This document shows, one piece after another, positions 25,100 through 35,565 of a stretch of 44,743 bases of DNA. A program made the translations under genes and the position numbers. Positions within the stretch are counted from its first letter, which is position 1. Each line of letters begins with the position of its first letter. Origin of the DNA: Caldilineaceae bacterium SB0661_bin_32 (GTDB lineage Bacteria; Chloroflexota; Anaerolineae; Caldilineales; Caldilineaceae); assembly GCA_009841235.1 (NCBI GenBank), contig VXMH01000034.1:1-44743 (forward strand), in the 5' to 3' direction. The notes below the pieces were generated by a model. That model made no database searches. It was not told the DNA's origin and saw only the letters and a list, made by a program, of their open reading frames with translations.

Positions 25100-26545
25100 T
25101 TACGAACGATCCAGGCAATGGTCAAGGATATTCTGGATATGGCGCCTCTCCTCTTCGAATGTCGACAGGCGCTTTTGTACAGACCTGATGTCGATGACCC
25201 GGCCCTGATCCCGCTCCTCTACCGCCTGCTGCAATATCCTCAGCAGCAGACCGGCGATGCGACGACGGCGTTGATATTCGAAGGGCAGATGGGGATCGGA
25301 GATCGTTTCGGGCAGGGAGCGGTACCACGCCTCCTTTTCTGCCAGCTTGAATTCGAGGCGCAACACGGAACTCCCCATCTGTGAACGCGTGAAAATTGAG
25401 CGGGGGGAGGTGGATGGTTCCGCTTGCCCGGCATCGTCGAAGGGCAGAATGCGGCCGTCCTCCGAATTGAGCCAGAGGATCGGCGTTGCATAGTCGACGC
25501 GGTTGGGGTCGCTGATGTACATGTTGTTGCGGGCAATGCTGACGGCGGCGTCAATGTGGCCGCGGCCCCGGCCCGTCACGAGGGCCTGGTAGACGCCGGC
25601 GGCAAAGTGCACGGCGGAGCGATCCATGATCCCGTAGCGCATGGCGATCACGGCAGGCAGGCCGCTTTGAAGCAGCTGGTGGGCGATGCCGGCAAAGGGC
25701 CGTGTACTGTCGACCTGTCCGGCCAGGCAGGCGTTGAGGAAGACGAGTTTCACCGATTCCGCCTGCTGCAGAACGGTGCGCAGGGTTGCAGCCGATACGA
25801 GGGCAGGGGCGTCACCGGCCCAGAGCAGGAGGCCTTCCTCATTGCCGTGGCCGGCAAAGTGCAGGATATCGGGCCAGGTCCTCACCAGCCGTTCCTGGAT
25901 CTGTTGAACTGTAACGCGTCCGTGCAGGTGCTCCAGCTTGACGCGGGCAGAGGGAAGCTCTTCGATTGCCGAACGGACCTGTTCGGTCTCAACATTTGCG
26001 GCCAGCCCATGGCCCGGATCACCCCCGTCGGGCCCGTGCTGCATGGGGAGGTCCGGAATTCCTGAATCGACCGTCACCAACAGGATTTTGAGGGGAGGCG
26101 CCGCCTCCAGCGCCCTGGGGCGGGCAACATAGCTTACGAGATTCTGGGTGCGGACGAGTGAGATATTGGTGTCGGCGGCAAAGGACTGATTGCGGCGGGG
26201 GTCGTGGAGCGTTTCCCAGGGCAGTGCCGCGATTGCGGGCGGGTGCAGGATGAGCCTGAGCCGCAGCCGTCCTCCGTCATCCAGGTCGGCGCGGGCCTGG
26301 GCCCAGAGGTCTCGCACCTGATCGCGGACCAGTTCGGAATACAGCCTGCTGCCGATTTCGGCAAGCAGATCTTCCCCTTGTGTCTGATACGGGTCGCCCA
26401 GCCGGGCCAGGAAATCCACCCAGACGGAATGGAGGGCATCCTGACTGAAGGTGGAGGCGCCGCTCAGGCCGCGATAGGACGCCAGGACAGCATAAGGCGC
26501 CCTATTGCCGGTTATGGTTATGTCGAAATTTGTGTATTCGCTCAA
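25100..26545 (-). CDS. CHAT-domain (caspase-like) protease
   Basis: A 481-residue protein with a CHAT peptidase domain. The dyad is visible: His233 in ILHFAGHGNEEG and Cys273 in VFLNACLAGQ. The N-terminal part (residues 1-150) includes ALPWETLHDP, usual in CHAT proteins. A helical, basic tail covers about residues 385-481. No TPR repeats are attached. The apparent start is TTG at 26545 with a poor ribosome site. CHAT enzymes cleave partner proteins in cell-cycle or defence pathways. No gasdermin, TPR or known substrate gene lies beside it; the membrane ligase-like gene is its downstream operon partner. Confidence 0.88.
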   Translation of the reverse strand: MSEYTNFDITITGNRAPYAVLASYRGLSGASTFSQDALHSVWVDFLARLGDPYQTQGEDLLAEIGSRLYSELVRDQVRDLWAQARADLDDGGRLRLRLILHPPAIAALPWETLHDPRRNQSFAADTNISLVRTQNLVSYVARPRALEAAPPLKILLVTVDSGIPDLPMQHGPDGGDPGHGLAANVETEQVRSAIEELPSARVKLEHLHGRVTVQQIQERLVRTWPDILHFAGHGNEEGLLLWAGDAPALVSAATLRTVLQQAESVKLVFLNACLAGQVDSTRPFAGIAHQLLQSGLPAVIAMRYGIMDRSAVHFAAGVYQALVTGRGRGHIDAAVSIARNNMYISDPNRVDYATPILWLNSEDGRILPFDDAGQAEPSTSPRSIFTRSQMGSSVLRLEFKLAEKEAWYRSLPETISDPHLPFEYQRRRRIAGLLLRILQQAVEERDQGRVIDIRSVQKRLSTFEEERRHIQNILDHCLDRS

Positions 26546-26572
26546 CTGCGGTTTCCGGTTATCTCTTTTTGA

Positions 26573-26580
26573 TTTATAGT
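26573..26580. promoter_or_regulatory. TATA-like -10 element between divergent genes
   Basis: The AT-rich core reads TATAAA on the minus strand (26573-26578) and TATAGT on the plus strand (26575-26580). It lies between the divergent CHAT and membrane-protein genes, 28 and 38 bases from their starts. No strong -35 box is present in either direction, so a shared bidirectional promoter is tentative. Confidence 0.3.
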
Positions 26581-26618
26581 ATCATCATCCTTTCCAACAG
26601 GAAACTGGAAGTCGAAAA

Positions 26619-27596
26619 TTGGGTACTGAGAACCGGTATACGCCGTTCGGCGCCAGCGGGGAACAGAATACGGGGCAGCCAGCGGGCGGTAGTCCGTCCT
26701 TTGCCGCAACCGGGATGGACCGACCCGCCGCATCGGTGACTGCGTACGGCCTGAACCGACGCTTTGTGCAGCGCGTGAGCGTGCTGGCGTGGACGGTTGC
26801 GGCGACGGTTGCGATCAGTCTCTTCCTGCGGCTGCCGACGGTTGTATTCACTCTGAACGCGCTGGGCTCGCCGATGTCGATCCGCATCAGCGAGACGACC
26901 GTAATCGCCGTCTTTATCGCGTTGCTCACGGCCAGCGGTACGGAACGGGCGATCCGCACCCACCCTCTCTATTCCGGGGACTCTTTGGGCAGCGAGCCCG
27001 AGTTGGGTGGGCACACCTGGCTGTTCTGGGGGCTGCCTGCCGCCGTCTCCATTTTGGCGGTCCTGCTGGCGCCCGAAGCCCGGACACCGCTTTTCCAGGC
27101 AGGCGCGGCGCTGCTCAGCGGCGGGTTAATCGCCATCATTCTGTTCAACCTTTACGCCTCCGTAGACCAGGGTTCGGCGGGTTACCGACAGGCGCGCATC
27201 CTGCTCAACGTACTGTCCTATACCGCGGCGCTGGCCCTTTTTCTGCTGGTCTATCAGACGAGAACGCGCAGCCTGCTCTCCGGAACCCTGATCGCGGCGA
27301 CGTCCGCGCTGCTGGCGGTTGAGTTGTTGCGGGACATCATGCCCAGGGTGAACGTCGTGCTCATGTATGCGGCGCTGGTCGCGATCGTGCTGGGTGAAGC
27401 GGCGTGGGCGCTGAACTACTGGCCGCTATCGGGCGCAAGCGGCGGGCTGGTTCTGCTGTTGATCTTCTACCTGTTCGTGGGGCTGGCCCGGCACGCGCTG
27501 CATGAGGGCCATCTCAGCCGCAAGCTGGTGCTGGAGTATTCAGCCTTTGCGCTCCTGGCGCTTGTCCTGATCGTGCTGATCGGGCCGGGACTCTAG
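26619..27596 (+). CDS. Hypothetical multi-pass membrane protein
   Basis: A 325-residue membrane protein of unknown function. A hydrophilic N-terminal segment of about 50 residues precedes roughly nine hydrophobic segments, such as VLAWTVAATVAISLFL near 57 and AALALFLLVYQ near 205. The TTG at 26619 has GGAAG seven bases upstream; an ATG at 26715 would give a shorter N-terminus and is also possible. It is transcribed divergently from the CHAT gene and convergently to the ketopantoate-reductase-like gene. I recognise no enzyme motif; it may be a DUF-type polytopic protein restricted to related bacteria. Confidence 0.7.
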   Translation: MGTENRYTPFGASGEQNTGQPAGGSPSFAATGMDRPAASVTAYGLNRRFVQRVSVLAWTVAATVAISLFLRLPTVVFTLNALGSPMSIRISETTVIAVFIALLTASGTERAIRTHPLYSGDSLGSEPELGGHTWLFWGLPAAVSILAVLLAPEARTPLFQAGAALLSGGLIAIILFNLYASVDQGSAGYRQARILLNVLSYTAALALFLLVYQTRTRSLLSGTLIAATSALLAVELLRDIMPRVNVVLMYAALVAIVLGEAAWALNYWPLSGASGGLVLLLIFYLFVGLARHALHEGHLSRKLVLEYSAFALLALVLIVLIGPGL

Positions 27597-27655
27597 GCTT
27601 GCGACCCCCTGCTCAACTCTTTGACCGCCCCTGATCCCGCGTGAGTTCCTGCGGC

Positions 27656-28747
27656 CTAAGAGCCAGCCTCTTCTCCGGCCGCGGCGGCGAGCTGTTCGAA
27701 ATCTCCTCTCCAACCGGCCCGCAACTGCGGTTCGGCAGCCAGCTGCCGGACAGTTTCGGTCAGCAGGCGGTTGACCGGCGTTTCGACGCCGACTTCGACA
27801 CCCTTGCGTACAATGGCGCCGTTGTACCAGGCGACTTCGCTGCCCCTCTTACCTGACGCCAGATCCAGATACAGGCTTGGCATTTTTCCTCCCCTGGCTC
27901 CGCCGACGACCCGGTGCAGGGCGGTCCGCAGAAGCGGGCGCGGACACCAACGCAGAAGGGGAGCGAGAGCTCGAAGCGGGTACTTTTCGACGTTGAGAGG
28001 GCGGATGCCGGCGGCGGCCATGACGCGCAGGGCCTCGCGCAGGGCGTCGATCTCCAGGTCGGCGATGCGGGGGTCGGCGAAGGTGACGCCGGGCGGCTCG
28101 GCGAGGATGGCGCTGGTGGCGTTGCCGATCATGTTCATGAGCAGCTTTGACCATTTCATGCCGTTGGCGTCGTCGTACACCTTGGCGGGGAGTCCGGCGG
28201 TGGTGAACTGCGAGGAGAGAAGGGAGAGGAGAGAGGAGAGAGAGCTGCTTCCCGCGTCTTCGCCGTCTCCGCGGAACTCTGCCAGGCCGATGGCAAAGGT
28301 GGGCTTTGTCACCTGGACGACGCCGGGCTCTCTCACCTCGACAGGCGCGGTGATCGTTCCGGCGAGGACCTGCTGCGGGCCAAAGCGGGCGGCGATCTCT
28401 TCTTCGTTGCCGACTCCGTTCTGAAGACTGAGGATGGCCGGGGGAGGCCCGGCTTCCGCTGAGGCCATTTCGTCCAAGACCGTTGCCGTGTCATAGCTTT
28501 TGACGGCGAGGACGGCGATGTCATATGTGCCGGGAAAGGCCTCCTGCACAGAGGCAACCGCGTTGACCGAGGGGACCCGTTCCACTGCGCCATCGGCGGC
28601 GTACAGCGCCAGTCCGCGTGTTTGCAGAGCCGCGGTTGTGCGGGCGCGACCGACCAGGGTCACGGCGTGGCCGGCAGAAGCCAGCCTGCCGCCGACAAAA
28701 CAGCCGATGGCCCCGGCCCCGATTATGAGGATGCGAAGAGAGTCCAT
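27656..28747 (-). CDS. 2-dehydropantoate 2-reductase (ApbA/PanE) family protein
   Basis: A 363-residue NADPH-dependent reductase. The Rossmann motif is ILIIGAGAIGCFVGGRLA at the N-terminus, LAVKSYDT follows near residue 80, and SLQNGVGNEE is near 107. The catalytic Lys is in GMKWSKLLMNMIGNATSA near residues 195-212, and the C-terminal part has ETPVNRLL. In the family it converts ketopantoate to pantoate for coenzyme A; related proteins reduce other 2-oxo acids. It starts three bases after glpC, so it is probably the last gene of the glycerol operon. That position makes a non-pantothenate substrate worth considering. It is longer than E. coli PanE by about 60 residues. Confidence 0.88.
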   Translation of the reverse strand: MDSLRILIIGAGAIGCFVGGRLASAGHAVTLVGRARTTAALQTRGLALYAADGAVERVPSVNAVASVQEAFPGTYDIAVLAVKSYDTATVLDEMASAEAGPPPAILSLQNGVGNEEEIAARFGPQQVLAGTITAPVEVREPGVVQVTKPTFAIGLAEFRGDGEDAGSSSLSSLLSLLSSQFTTAGLPAKVYDDANGMKWSKLLMNMIGNATSAILAEPPGVTFADPRIADLEIDALREALRVMAAAGIRPLNVEKYPLRALAPLLRWCPRPLLRTALHRVVGGARGGKMPSLYLDLASGKRGSEVAWYNGAIVRKGVEVGVETPVNRLLTETVRQLAAEPQLRAGWRGDFEQLAAAAGEEAGS

Positions 28748-28750
28748 GGC

Positions 28751-30109
28751 TCAGTTCCCATCCGCCGGACGCCGGGCGTGGAGGTCGTAGAGGCCGTAGG
28801 CTGCCGCCAGCAGCTCGATGGGATGGCGGGAGGGGAGGCCGGTCCCATGTTCCAGCTGCCAGCGGCATGTTTCAGAGTCGCAGGCGGTAAAGGAAAGCGA
28901 TCCCTCGGTATCCTGGTTCGACTCCGTGGACTGCGCCGCAACGAAGTCGAACAGCTCGGCTCCCACGTCCATGGCGATCTGGTATTTCTCGGTCTTGTAG
29001 CCGTAGGTCCCGGCGATGCCGCAGCAGCGGGCGTGACTCTCGCGCAGGTCGAGGCCCGGGATCCGGGCCAGCAGGTCGAGCGCGGGTTTGCCGATGCGGT
29101 GCGCGCGCAGCTGGCAGGGGGCATGGTAAGGCAGAATGAAGGGCTGATCAGACTGGTGAAGCGGACGCAGGTCGGAGGGCAGCTGGCCCTGATCGAGACG
29201 CTCGCGCAGCCATTCGAAGATATCCCAGGTGGCGAGCTTGAGGGCCCGCGTGCCTGCGTCGTTCTCCAGATCGAGCAGTTCGGGGGCCTCCTCCTTGAGA
29301 GTCAGGGTGCAGCTGGTGCTGGTGCCTATGATCGGGTAGCCGGCGTTTACGAATTCGATGAGGCGGGAAACGTTGCGGCGATGGTAGCTCTCGGCGGCGC
29401 CGAATTCTCCGTTCGAAAGCATCGGCAGGCCGCAGCAGTTTTGCGGCGGCACGATAACTTCGTAGCCGAGATGCTCCAAGACCAGAACTGCCGCGATGCC
29501 CACGAAGGGTTCATAGTACTGGGTTGCGCAGCCGTGAAAGTAGACGACCTTTCGCTCGCCGCGCAGCCGCTGGGCGCGGGTACGCGCAAGCCAGCGGTTG
29601 AGCGTGTGATGGTGCCAGCGGGGGAGGGGCGCCTTCTCTGCCACGCCGAACAGGGCGGCGGCGAGCCGGCGGCTGAGCGGGTTGTGCAGGAGGAAGTTCG
29701 CGAGGCCGGGCGCGATGCTGCCTATCCGCCCCAGCAGTTCGTTGCGGCCCAGGAGCCGGTTTCGCAAGGAGATGCCGCGTGCCGCCACGATCCGGGCGCG
29801 GGCGCGGGCGTTGATTTCGGCGATGCGGACACCGGTTGGGCAGACTTCGTTGCAGACGCGACAGCCGGAGCAGTAGTCGACCGAGGCGTCAGGCATCTGG
29901 CCGGCGGCAAGTGTGCGAGAGATGGGGCCGGCGCCGTCCGCGTAAAATGGGTGTCCGAAGTCCCGGAAGCGTTCGGACTGGGGCGCGGCGTACTTGGGTC
30001 CTGGGAAGCTGTCGGTCACCTGGGAGACCGGGCAGTAGCTGGTGCAGATGTTGCACTTGATACAGTCGTTCAGGCTCAGGCCGACGGAGTTCAGAGATGC
30101 GGGAGGCAT
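28751..30109 (-). CDS. glpC: Anaerobic glycerol-3-phosphate dehydrogenase subunit C
   Basis: A 452-residue iron-sulfur subunit that anchors GlpAB to the membrane and passes electrons to quinone. Two 4Fe-4S motifs are visible: CIKCNICTSYCP near residue 16 and CSGCRVCNEVCP near residue 79. Two CCG-domain signatures follow: NCCGLPM near residue 220 and RCCGIAGTYGYK near residue 363. E. coli GlpC is about 400 residues, so this one is somewhat longer. It begins 18 bases after glpB and is followed three bases later by the reductase gene. It completes a GlpABC complex that oxidises sn-glycerol-3-phosphate to dihydroxyacetone phosphate. Confidence 0.94.
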   Translation of the reverse strand: MPPASLNSVGLSLNDCIKCNICTSYCPVSQVTDSFPGPKYAAPQSERFRDFGHPFYADGAGPISRTLAAGQMPDASVDYCSGCRVCNEVCPTGVRIAEINARARARIVAARGISLRNRLLGRNELLGRIGSIAPGLANFLLHNPLSRRLAAALFGVAEKAPLPRWHHHTLNRWLARTRAQRLRGERKVVYFHGCATQYYEPFVGIAAVLVLEHLGYEVIVPPQNCCGLPMLSNGEFGAAESYHRRNVSRLIEFVNAGYPIIGTSTSCTLTLKEEAPELLDLENDAGTRALKLATWDIFEWLRERLDQGQLPSDLRPLHQSDQPFILPYHAPCQLRAHRIGKPALDLLARIPGLDLRESHARCCGIAGTYGYKTEKYQIAMDVGAELFDFVAAQSTESNQDTEGSLSFTACDSETCRWQLEHGTGLPSRHPIELLAAAYGLYDLHARRPADGN

Positions 30110-30127
30110 TTGGACGGTAGCTTAGCG

Positions 30128-31516
30128 TTACAGGCCGCGGACGACGGCATTTGCCGCGGCGCAGCCTGTTGAAATGGCGATTCCCTCGCGGCTGCGCTCG
30201 CGGATCGGGTCGGTGTGGGCGAGGATTGCGCCGGCAGCCCACAGGTTATCGTAGACGGGCCCGCCGGATTGGTCCAGCGGACGAAAGCGGTGGTCGACGG
30301 AGACACCGGCCTGGAAGATCGGGTGACCGCGTCTGTCCAGGAAGAGAGGACGCAGCCACTGGGTGCGCGTCTGCGGGGCGGTCAGCGGCAGGTCGAAGAC
30401 GGTCTCCTTTACATGGCCGCAGCGGTCAGCGTAGATGCCGCCGCCAAGGATGCCGCCGGTGGCCAGAAGGTAGTTGCGGGCCGTGTGGCGCAAAGGGCGG
30501 CTGCCGGTTTCGGTCTCGATCCACTCGATGCGCCGGCCGGCTGCGTGGAACCCACAGACTTCCATGCCGATTTCAACGCGTACACCCAGACGGTCCAACC
30601 GGGCGCGCAGGGCAGTGTCAAGACGCAATCCCGGCACGCTGGGCGGCAGGGTCGGGAGTTCGAAAACGGCGGCGCCCGACCCCTGGCCGTCCTGAGATCG
30701 GGCTGTGTTGGGGTCCCGGCTGACGAACGCCTGGTGTATTTTCTTCAGGAGGCGGGTGTGGTCGTTCAGCCCCAATACTGCCGGCAGACCGACACGTTCG
30801 CCGGCGGCGGCTACGTCCACTACCATTTCGGTAAAGTGTGCCTGCGCTGCCGGCCGGTCCAGCAGCCGGGCCAGTTGCAGCGGACTATGATCACGCCTTT
30901 TTGTGAGTTGGTTAAGGGGCAGGGACGCGCTGCGAGCAAGGCGGCCCTGCCGCTGCAGATTCTCGGCGATCAGCGCGGGGTAGAAGTCGGGCATGCCGTC
31001 CAGGCCGACGATTAGCAGCGGGCGGTCATCCTCAAGATTGCCTGCCTGTTGGGCCGCGGGCGCGAGATAGACGGGGCGGGCGGCGCCAACCGGCGAAACG
31101 AGCGCGGCGTTTTGCCCGAGATCGGGGTCATGGAACTGTTCGGCAGGCGCGTCTCTTTGCGAAATCGGTTCCGCTTGCGGGCCGGAAGTGTTGAGATCAG
31201 TGGCGCCGGCGGCGCGAACATACGGAAGGCCTGCCGCGGCGGCAAGGTGTTGAAACTCGTCCAGCGCTTGCGCGATCGCGTCGACGCCGAGAAGCCGGTA
31301 GGGATGTGCAGGCGGCAGTTCGGGGAGCGCTTGCGTCCAGTTCGCGACCGCGTCCTGCCCGTTTGGGAGATAGCCCAGCAGGTCGATTGTACCGGCATGC
31401 CAGTGGGTCGCGCCGGCGCCGTGGGCGATTACACGCACGCGCAGACCGGCGCGGGCAGCGGTATATGCGGCAAAGAGGCCGGTCAGGCCGGCGCCGATGA
31501 CAAGGAGATCAAGCAT
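30128..31516 (-). CDS. glpB: Anaerobic glycerol-3-phosphate dehydrogenase subunit B
   Basis: A 462-residue flavoprotein subunit. The N-terminal nucleotide-binding motif is LLVIGAGLTGLFAAYTA, followed by HWHAGTIDLLGY near residue 40, a GlpB mark. A second FAD-related region with NYLLATGGILGGGIYAD is near residue 350, and the C-terminus contains YDNLWAAGAILAH. It is about 40 residues longer than E. coli GlpB. The gene starts three bases after glpA, in the standard glpABC order. GlpB is needed with GlpA and GlpC for electron transfer from glycerol-3-phosphate to menaquinone. Confidence 0.93.
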   Translation of the reverse strand: MLDLLVIGAGLTGLFAAYTAARAGLRVRVIAHGAGATHWHAGTIDLLGYLPNGQDAVANWTQALPELPPAHPYRLLGVDAIAQALDEFQHLAAAAGLPYVRAAGATDLNTSGPQAEPISQRDAPAEQFHDPDLGQNAALVSPVGAARPVYLAPAAQQAGNLEDDRPLLIVGLDGMPDFYPALIAENLQRQGRLARSASLPLNQLTKRRDHSPLQLARLLDRPAAQAHFTEMVVDVAAAGERVGLPAVLGLNDHTRLLKKIHQAFVSRDPNTARSQDGQGSGAAVFELPTLPPSVPGLRLDTALRARLDRLGVRVEIGMEVCGFHAAGRRIEWIETETGSRPLRHTARNYLLATGGILGGGIYADRCGHVKETVFDLPLTAPQTRTQWLRPLFLDRRGHPIFQAGVSVDHRFRPLDQSGGPVYDNLWAAGAILAHTDPIRERSREGIAISTGCAAANAVVRGL

Positions 31517-31519
31517 GGA

Positions 31520-33379
<1,860 letters not shown>

Positions 33380-33385
33380 CGGGCG

Positions 33386-35104
33386 CTATCCAATGTCATG
33401 GAGGAGTTGATGGATTTCCTGGGCGCGGCTGCATTTGAGCGCCGTGGCGGCGAGCTCTCTGGCCGCGTCCATGTCCACGCGCCGAATTGCGGATTTGACC
33501 AGGGGAACGGCCGGGCCGGCCACGCTGATTTCATTCAGGCCCAGGCCCAGCAGCAGGGGCTGCACGGAAGGGTCGCCGGCGACTTCGCCGCAGATGGCGA
33601 CGGGGATGCCGGCGGCGCGGCCCGCTTCGCAGGTCAGAGCGATCAGGCGCAGCACCGAGGGGTCGAGGGGGGTTGCCAAGGTTGCGACAGCGCTGTTTAC
33701 GCGGTCTGCGGCGAGGGTATATTGGGCCAGATCGTTGGTGCCTATGCTGAGGAAGTCGACCTGCGGAGCGAAGTGGTGCGCGAGGAGAGCGGCCGACGGC
33801 ACTTCGATCAGCACGCCTACTTCAAGCGTGCCGAGTTTGCGGCGGCAATGCCGATAGCCGGGAATCTCTTCAAGCAGCTCCAGCGTCTGGCGGACTTCGT
33901 TCACCTTCGAAATCATGGGGATCAGAATTCGAATACGGTCTACGGGCGAAACGTTTTGGGCCAGTTCGATCAACGCCTGGGCCTGGTCGATGAGCATCTG
34001 CGGGTGGCGGAGCAGGAGGCGGATGCCGCGCACGCCGAGGAAGGGATTGGCTTCGGCGGGAGGCTGCAGATAGGGAACCGGTTTGTCGCCGCCGATGTCG
34101 AGCAGGCGCACAGTCAGAGAATGGTTGTTGGTATAGGAATGCACATCCTGGTAGGCGGCCAGCTGCTCGGAGACGGTCGGCGGGCTGGTACGGTGTTGAA
34201 ACAGATTCTCGGTGCGGAGGAGACCGATACCCTCGGCGCCGTTGGGGTGGATGTGGAGGAGATCTTCACGGCTGTTGACGTTCACGCGTACGGGGATGCG
34301 TTCCCCATCGGGCGTCAGGGCGGGTTCGTGGGACTGTGAGAGCGCCTCAGCCTGGAAGCGCCGCAGCCGGGAACGGGTCAATTCGTACTGTTCGAGCGTC
34401 TCCTCATCGGGGTCGACGAGGAGACGGCCGCGGATTCCATCGACCACACCGAACATACCGGTGTGCAGCTGCAGGATTTCCGCGCCTGCGCTGCAGACGA
34501 GGGGGATGCCCAGACTGCGGGCCAGGATGGCGGTGTGGGCGGTAGGCGTACTGGCGGCGAGGGCGATGCCAACGACGTGGGCCTGGTCGAGGTGGGTTGT
34601 GTCGAACGCGGTCAGGTCCTCTGCGAGCAGGATTGTATCGTCGGGCAGGGGGTTCAGCTGGCGGGCGGGGGTAATTCCGCCCAGGCGGAAGACGAGCCGT
34701 TGCCCTACGTCGCGGATGTCGGTGGCGCGGCTGGCGAAATACTGGTCGCTGAGGCCCTGGAAGAGCCGCACCAGTTCACCTGTGGCCTGGCGTGTGGCGC
34801 GGGTGGCGTCGGAGCCGGCGTCGATGGCGGCGCGCACCGCGTCGGTGAGTGTGCTGTCATGGAGGATTTCGCGGTGAACGAGAAAGATCTCCGCGGTTGC
34901 CGTTTGTCCGATCTGGGCCAGCCGCGCCAGTTCTTCATCGACCAGAAGGCGGGCCGCCAGAAAGCGTTCCCACTCTTCTTCGGGGTCACCGGCCGGCGGC
35001 GCGGACGTCCCGCCGGTATCGTCCGGGGCGACCGGAGCGTATTTGTATATGTTTCCGATACCGACCCCGGGCGCCGCTGAGAGGCCGTGGAAAAGCTGCT
35101 GCAC
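33386..35104 (-). CDS. ptsI: PTS enzyme I (phosphoenolpyruvate-protein phosphotransferase)
   Basis: A 572-residue enzyme I. The GTG at 35104 gives VQQLFHGLSAAPGVGIG, the normal enzyme I beginning; a TTG at 35158 would overlap the HPr gene and lacks a ribosome site. The phosphorylated His lies in TAHTAILARSLGIP. PEP-binding and C-terminal marks are present: GIGLLRTENLF, LSIGTNDLAQYTLAADR and the reactive Cys in CGEVAGDP. It takes phosphate from PEP to HPr. The gene sits between HPr and glpA, with DhaM next to HPr, so its main client is probably the dihydroxyacetone kinase. No sugar-specific EIIBC gene is in the window. Confidence 0.93.
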   Translation of the reverse strand: MQQLFHGLSAAPGVGIGNIYKYAPVAPDDTGGTSAPPAGDPEEEWERFLAARLLVDEELARLAQIGQTATAEIFLVHREILHDSTLTDAVRAAIDAGSDATRATRQATGELVRLFQGLSDQYFASRATDIRDVGQRLVFRLGGITPARQLNPLPDDTILLAEDLTAFDTTHLDQAHVVGIALAASTPTAHTAILARSLGIPLVCSAGAEILQLHTGMFGVVDGIRGRLLVDPDEETLEQYELTRSRLRRFQAEALSQSHEPALTPDGERIPVRVNVNSREDLLHIHPNGAEGIGLLRTENLFQHRTSPPTVSEQLAAYQDVHSYTNNHSLTVRLLDIGGDKPVPYLQPPAEANPFLGVRGIRLLLRHPQMLIDQAQALIELAQNVSPVDRIRILIPMISKVNEVRQTLELLEEIPGYRHCRRKLGTLEVGVLIEVPSAALLAHHFAPQVDFLSIGTNDLAQYTLAADRVNSAVATLATPLDPSVLRLIALTCEAGRAAGIPVAICGEVAGDPSVQPLLLGLGLNEISVAGPAVPLVKSAIRRVDMDAARELAATALKCSRAQEIHQLLHDIG

Positions 35105-35132
35105 AGGTTTACTCGCTTTTACTCGCTGGCGG

Positions 35133-35456
35133 TTAGAAGAGGGAGCAGAGCGCCTCAATGGCCGCGTCGGCGTCAGGGCCGGATGCGGCCAGGTGCAGGG
35201 AATGCCCCTGGCGGGCCTGAAGCTGCATCAGCTGGAGAATGCTTTTGAGATCGACGGCGTTGGTGTTACGGCTGAGGTTGGCGGCGGTGATCCTCGCCTG
35301 AAACCGGCTGGCGATGCGGACCACATCTCTGCCGGAGCGGAGATGAAGGCCGCGGGGATCACTGACGGTGACCACAACCGATTTGGACGGCTGAAGGGGG
35401 GGCTCCACCTGCGCGGGATTCTCATCGAGGAAAGAGGAATGAGAAATGTTGCTCAT
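35133..35456 (-). CDS. HPr-family phosphocarrier with N-terminal extension
   Basis: A 107-residue HPr-like protein. The ATG at 35456 has AGGGAG at good spacing; a longer frame from 35531 has no ribosome site. Residues 1-24 are a Pro/Ser-rich extension. The active-site stretch is GLHLRSG: His38 and Arg40 match His15 and Arg17 of standard HPr, but the usual Ala-Arg-Pro-Ala after the His is Leu-Arg-Ser-Gly. The regulatory Ser46 position is kept as Ser72 in VDLKSILQL. It should carry phosphate from enzyme I to DhaM. It starts 109 bases after dhaM and ends 28 bases before enzyme I. Confidence 0.9.
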   Translation of the reverse strand: MSNISHSSFLDENPAQVEPPLQPSKSVVVTVSDPRGLHLRSGRDVVRIASRFQARITAANLSRNTNAVDLKSILQLMQLQARQGHSLHLAASGPDADAAIEALCSLF

Positions 35457-35542
35457 TCCGCTCTCCCTATGTTGCTCTTTGTCCTCAACCCTTCCCTCCC
35501 GGGGGCAGGTCTGTGAAGACTGATTCTCCATCTCAGGATTCC

Positions 35543-35562
35543 ACTATCGCGATAGTTCGAAC
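35543..35562. promoter_or_regulatory. Tandem palindromes between dhaM and the HPr gene
   Basis: ACTATCGCGATAGT (35543-35556) is a perfect 14-bp palindrome. It overlaps GTTCGAAC (35555-35562), a perfect 8-bp palindrome. Both sit in the 109-base dhaM-HPr gap, just after the dhaM stop. They could be an operator or an RNA stem; no T-run follows on either strand. Confidence 0.45.
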
Positions 35563-35565
35563 AGT

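Noticed and set aside
22398..27596. CHAT-gasdermin or CHAT-TPR defence system
   Set aside because: Neither neighbour looks like a gasdermin and no TPR repeats are visible; only the protease itself is supported.
28622..30172. Long plus-strand open frame opposite glpC
   Set aside because: glpC on the minus strand has both 4Fe-4S motifs and two CCG motifs; the plus-strand frame is low-complexity Gly/Ala/Val.
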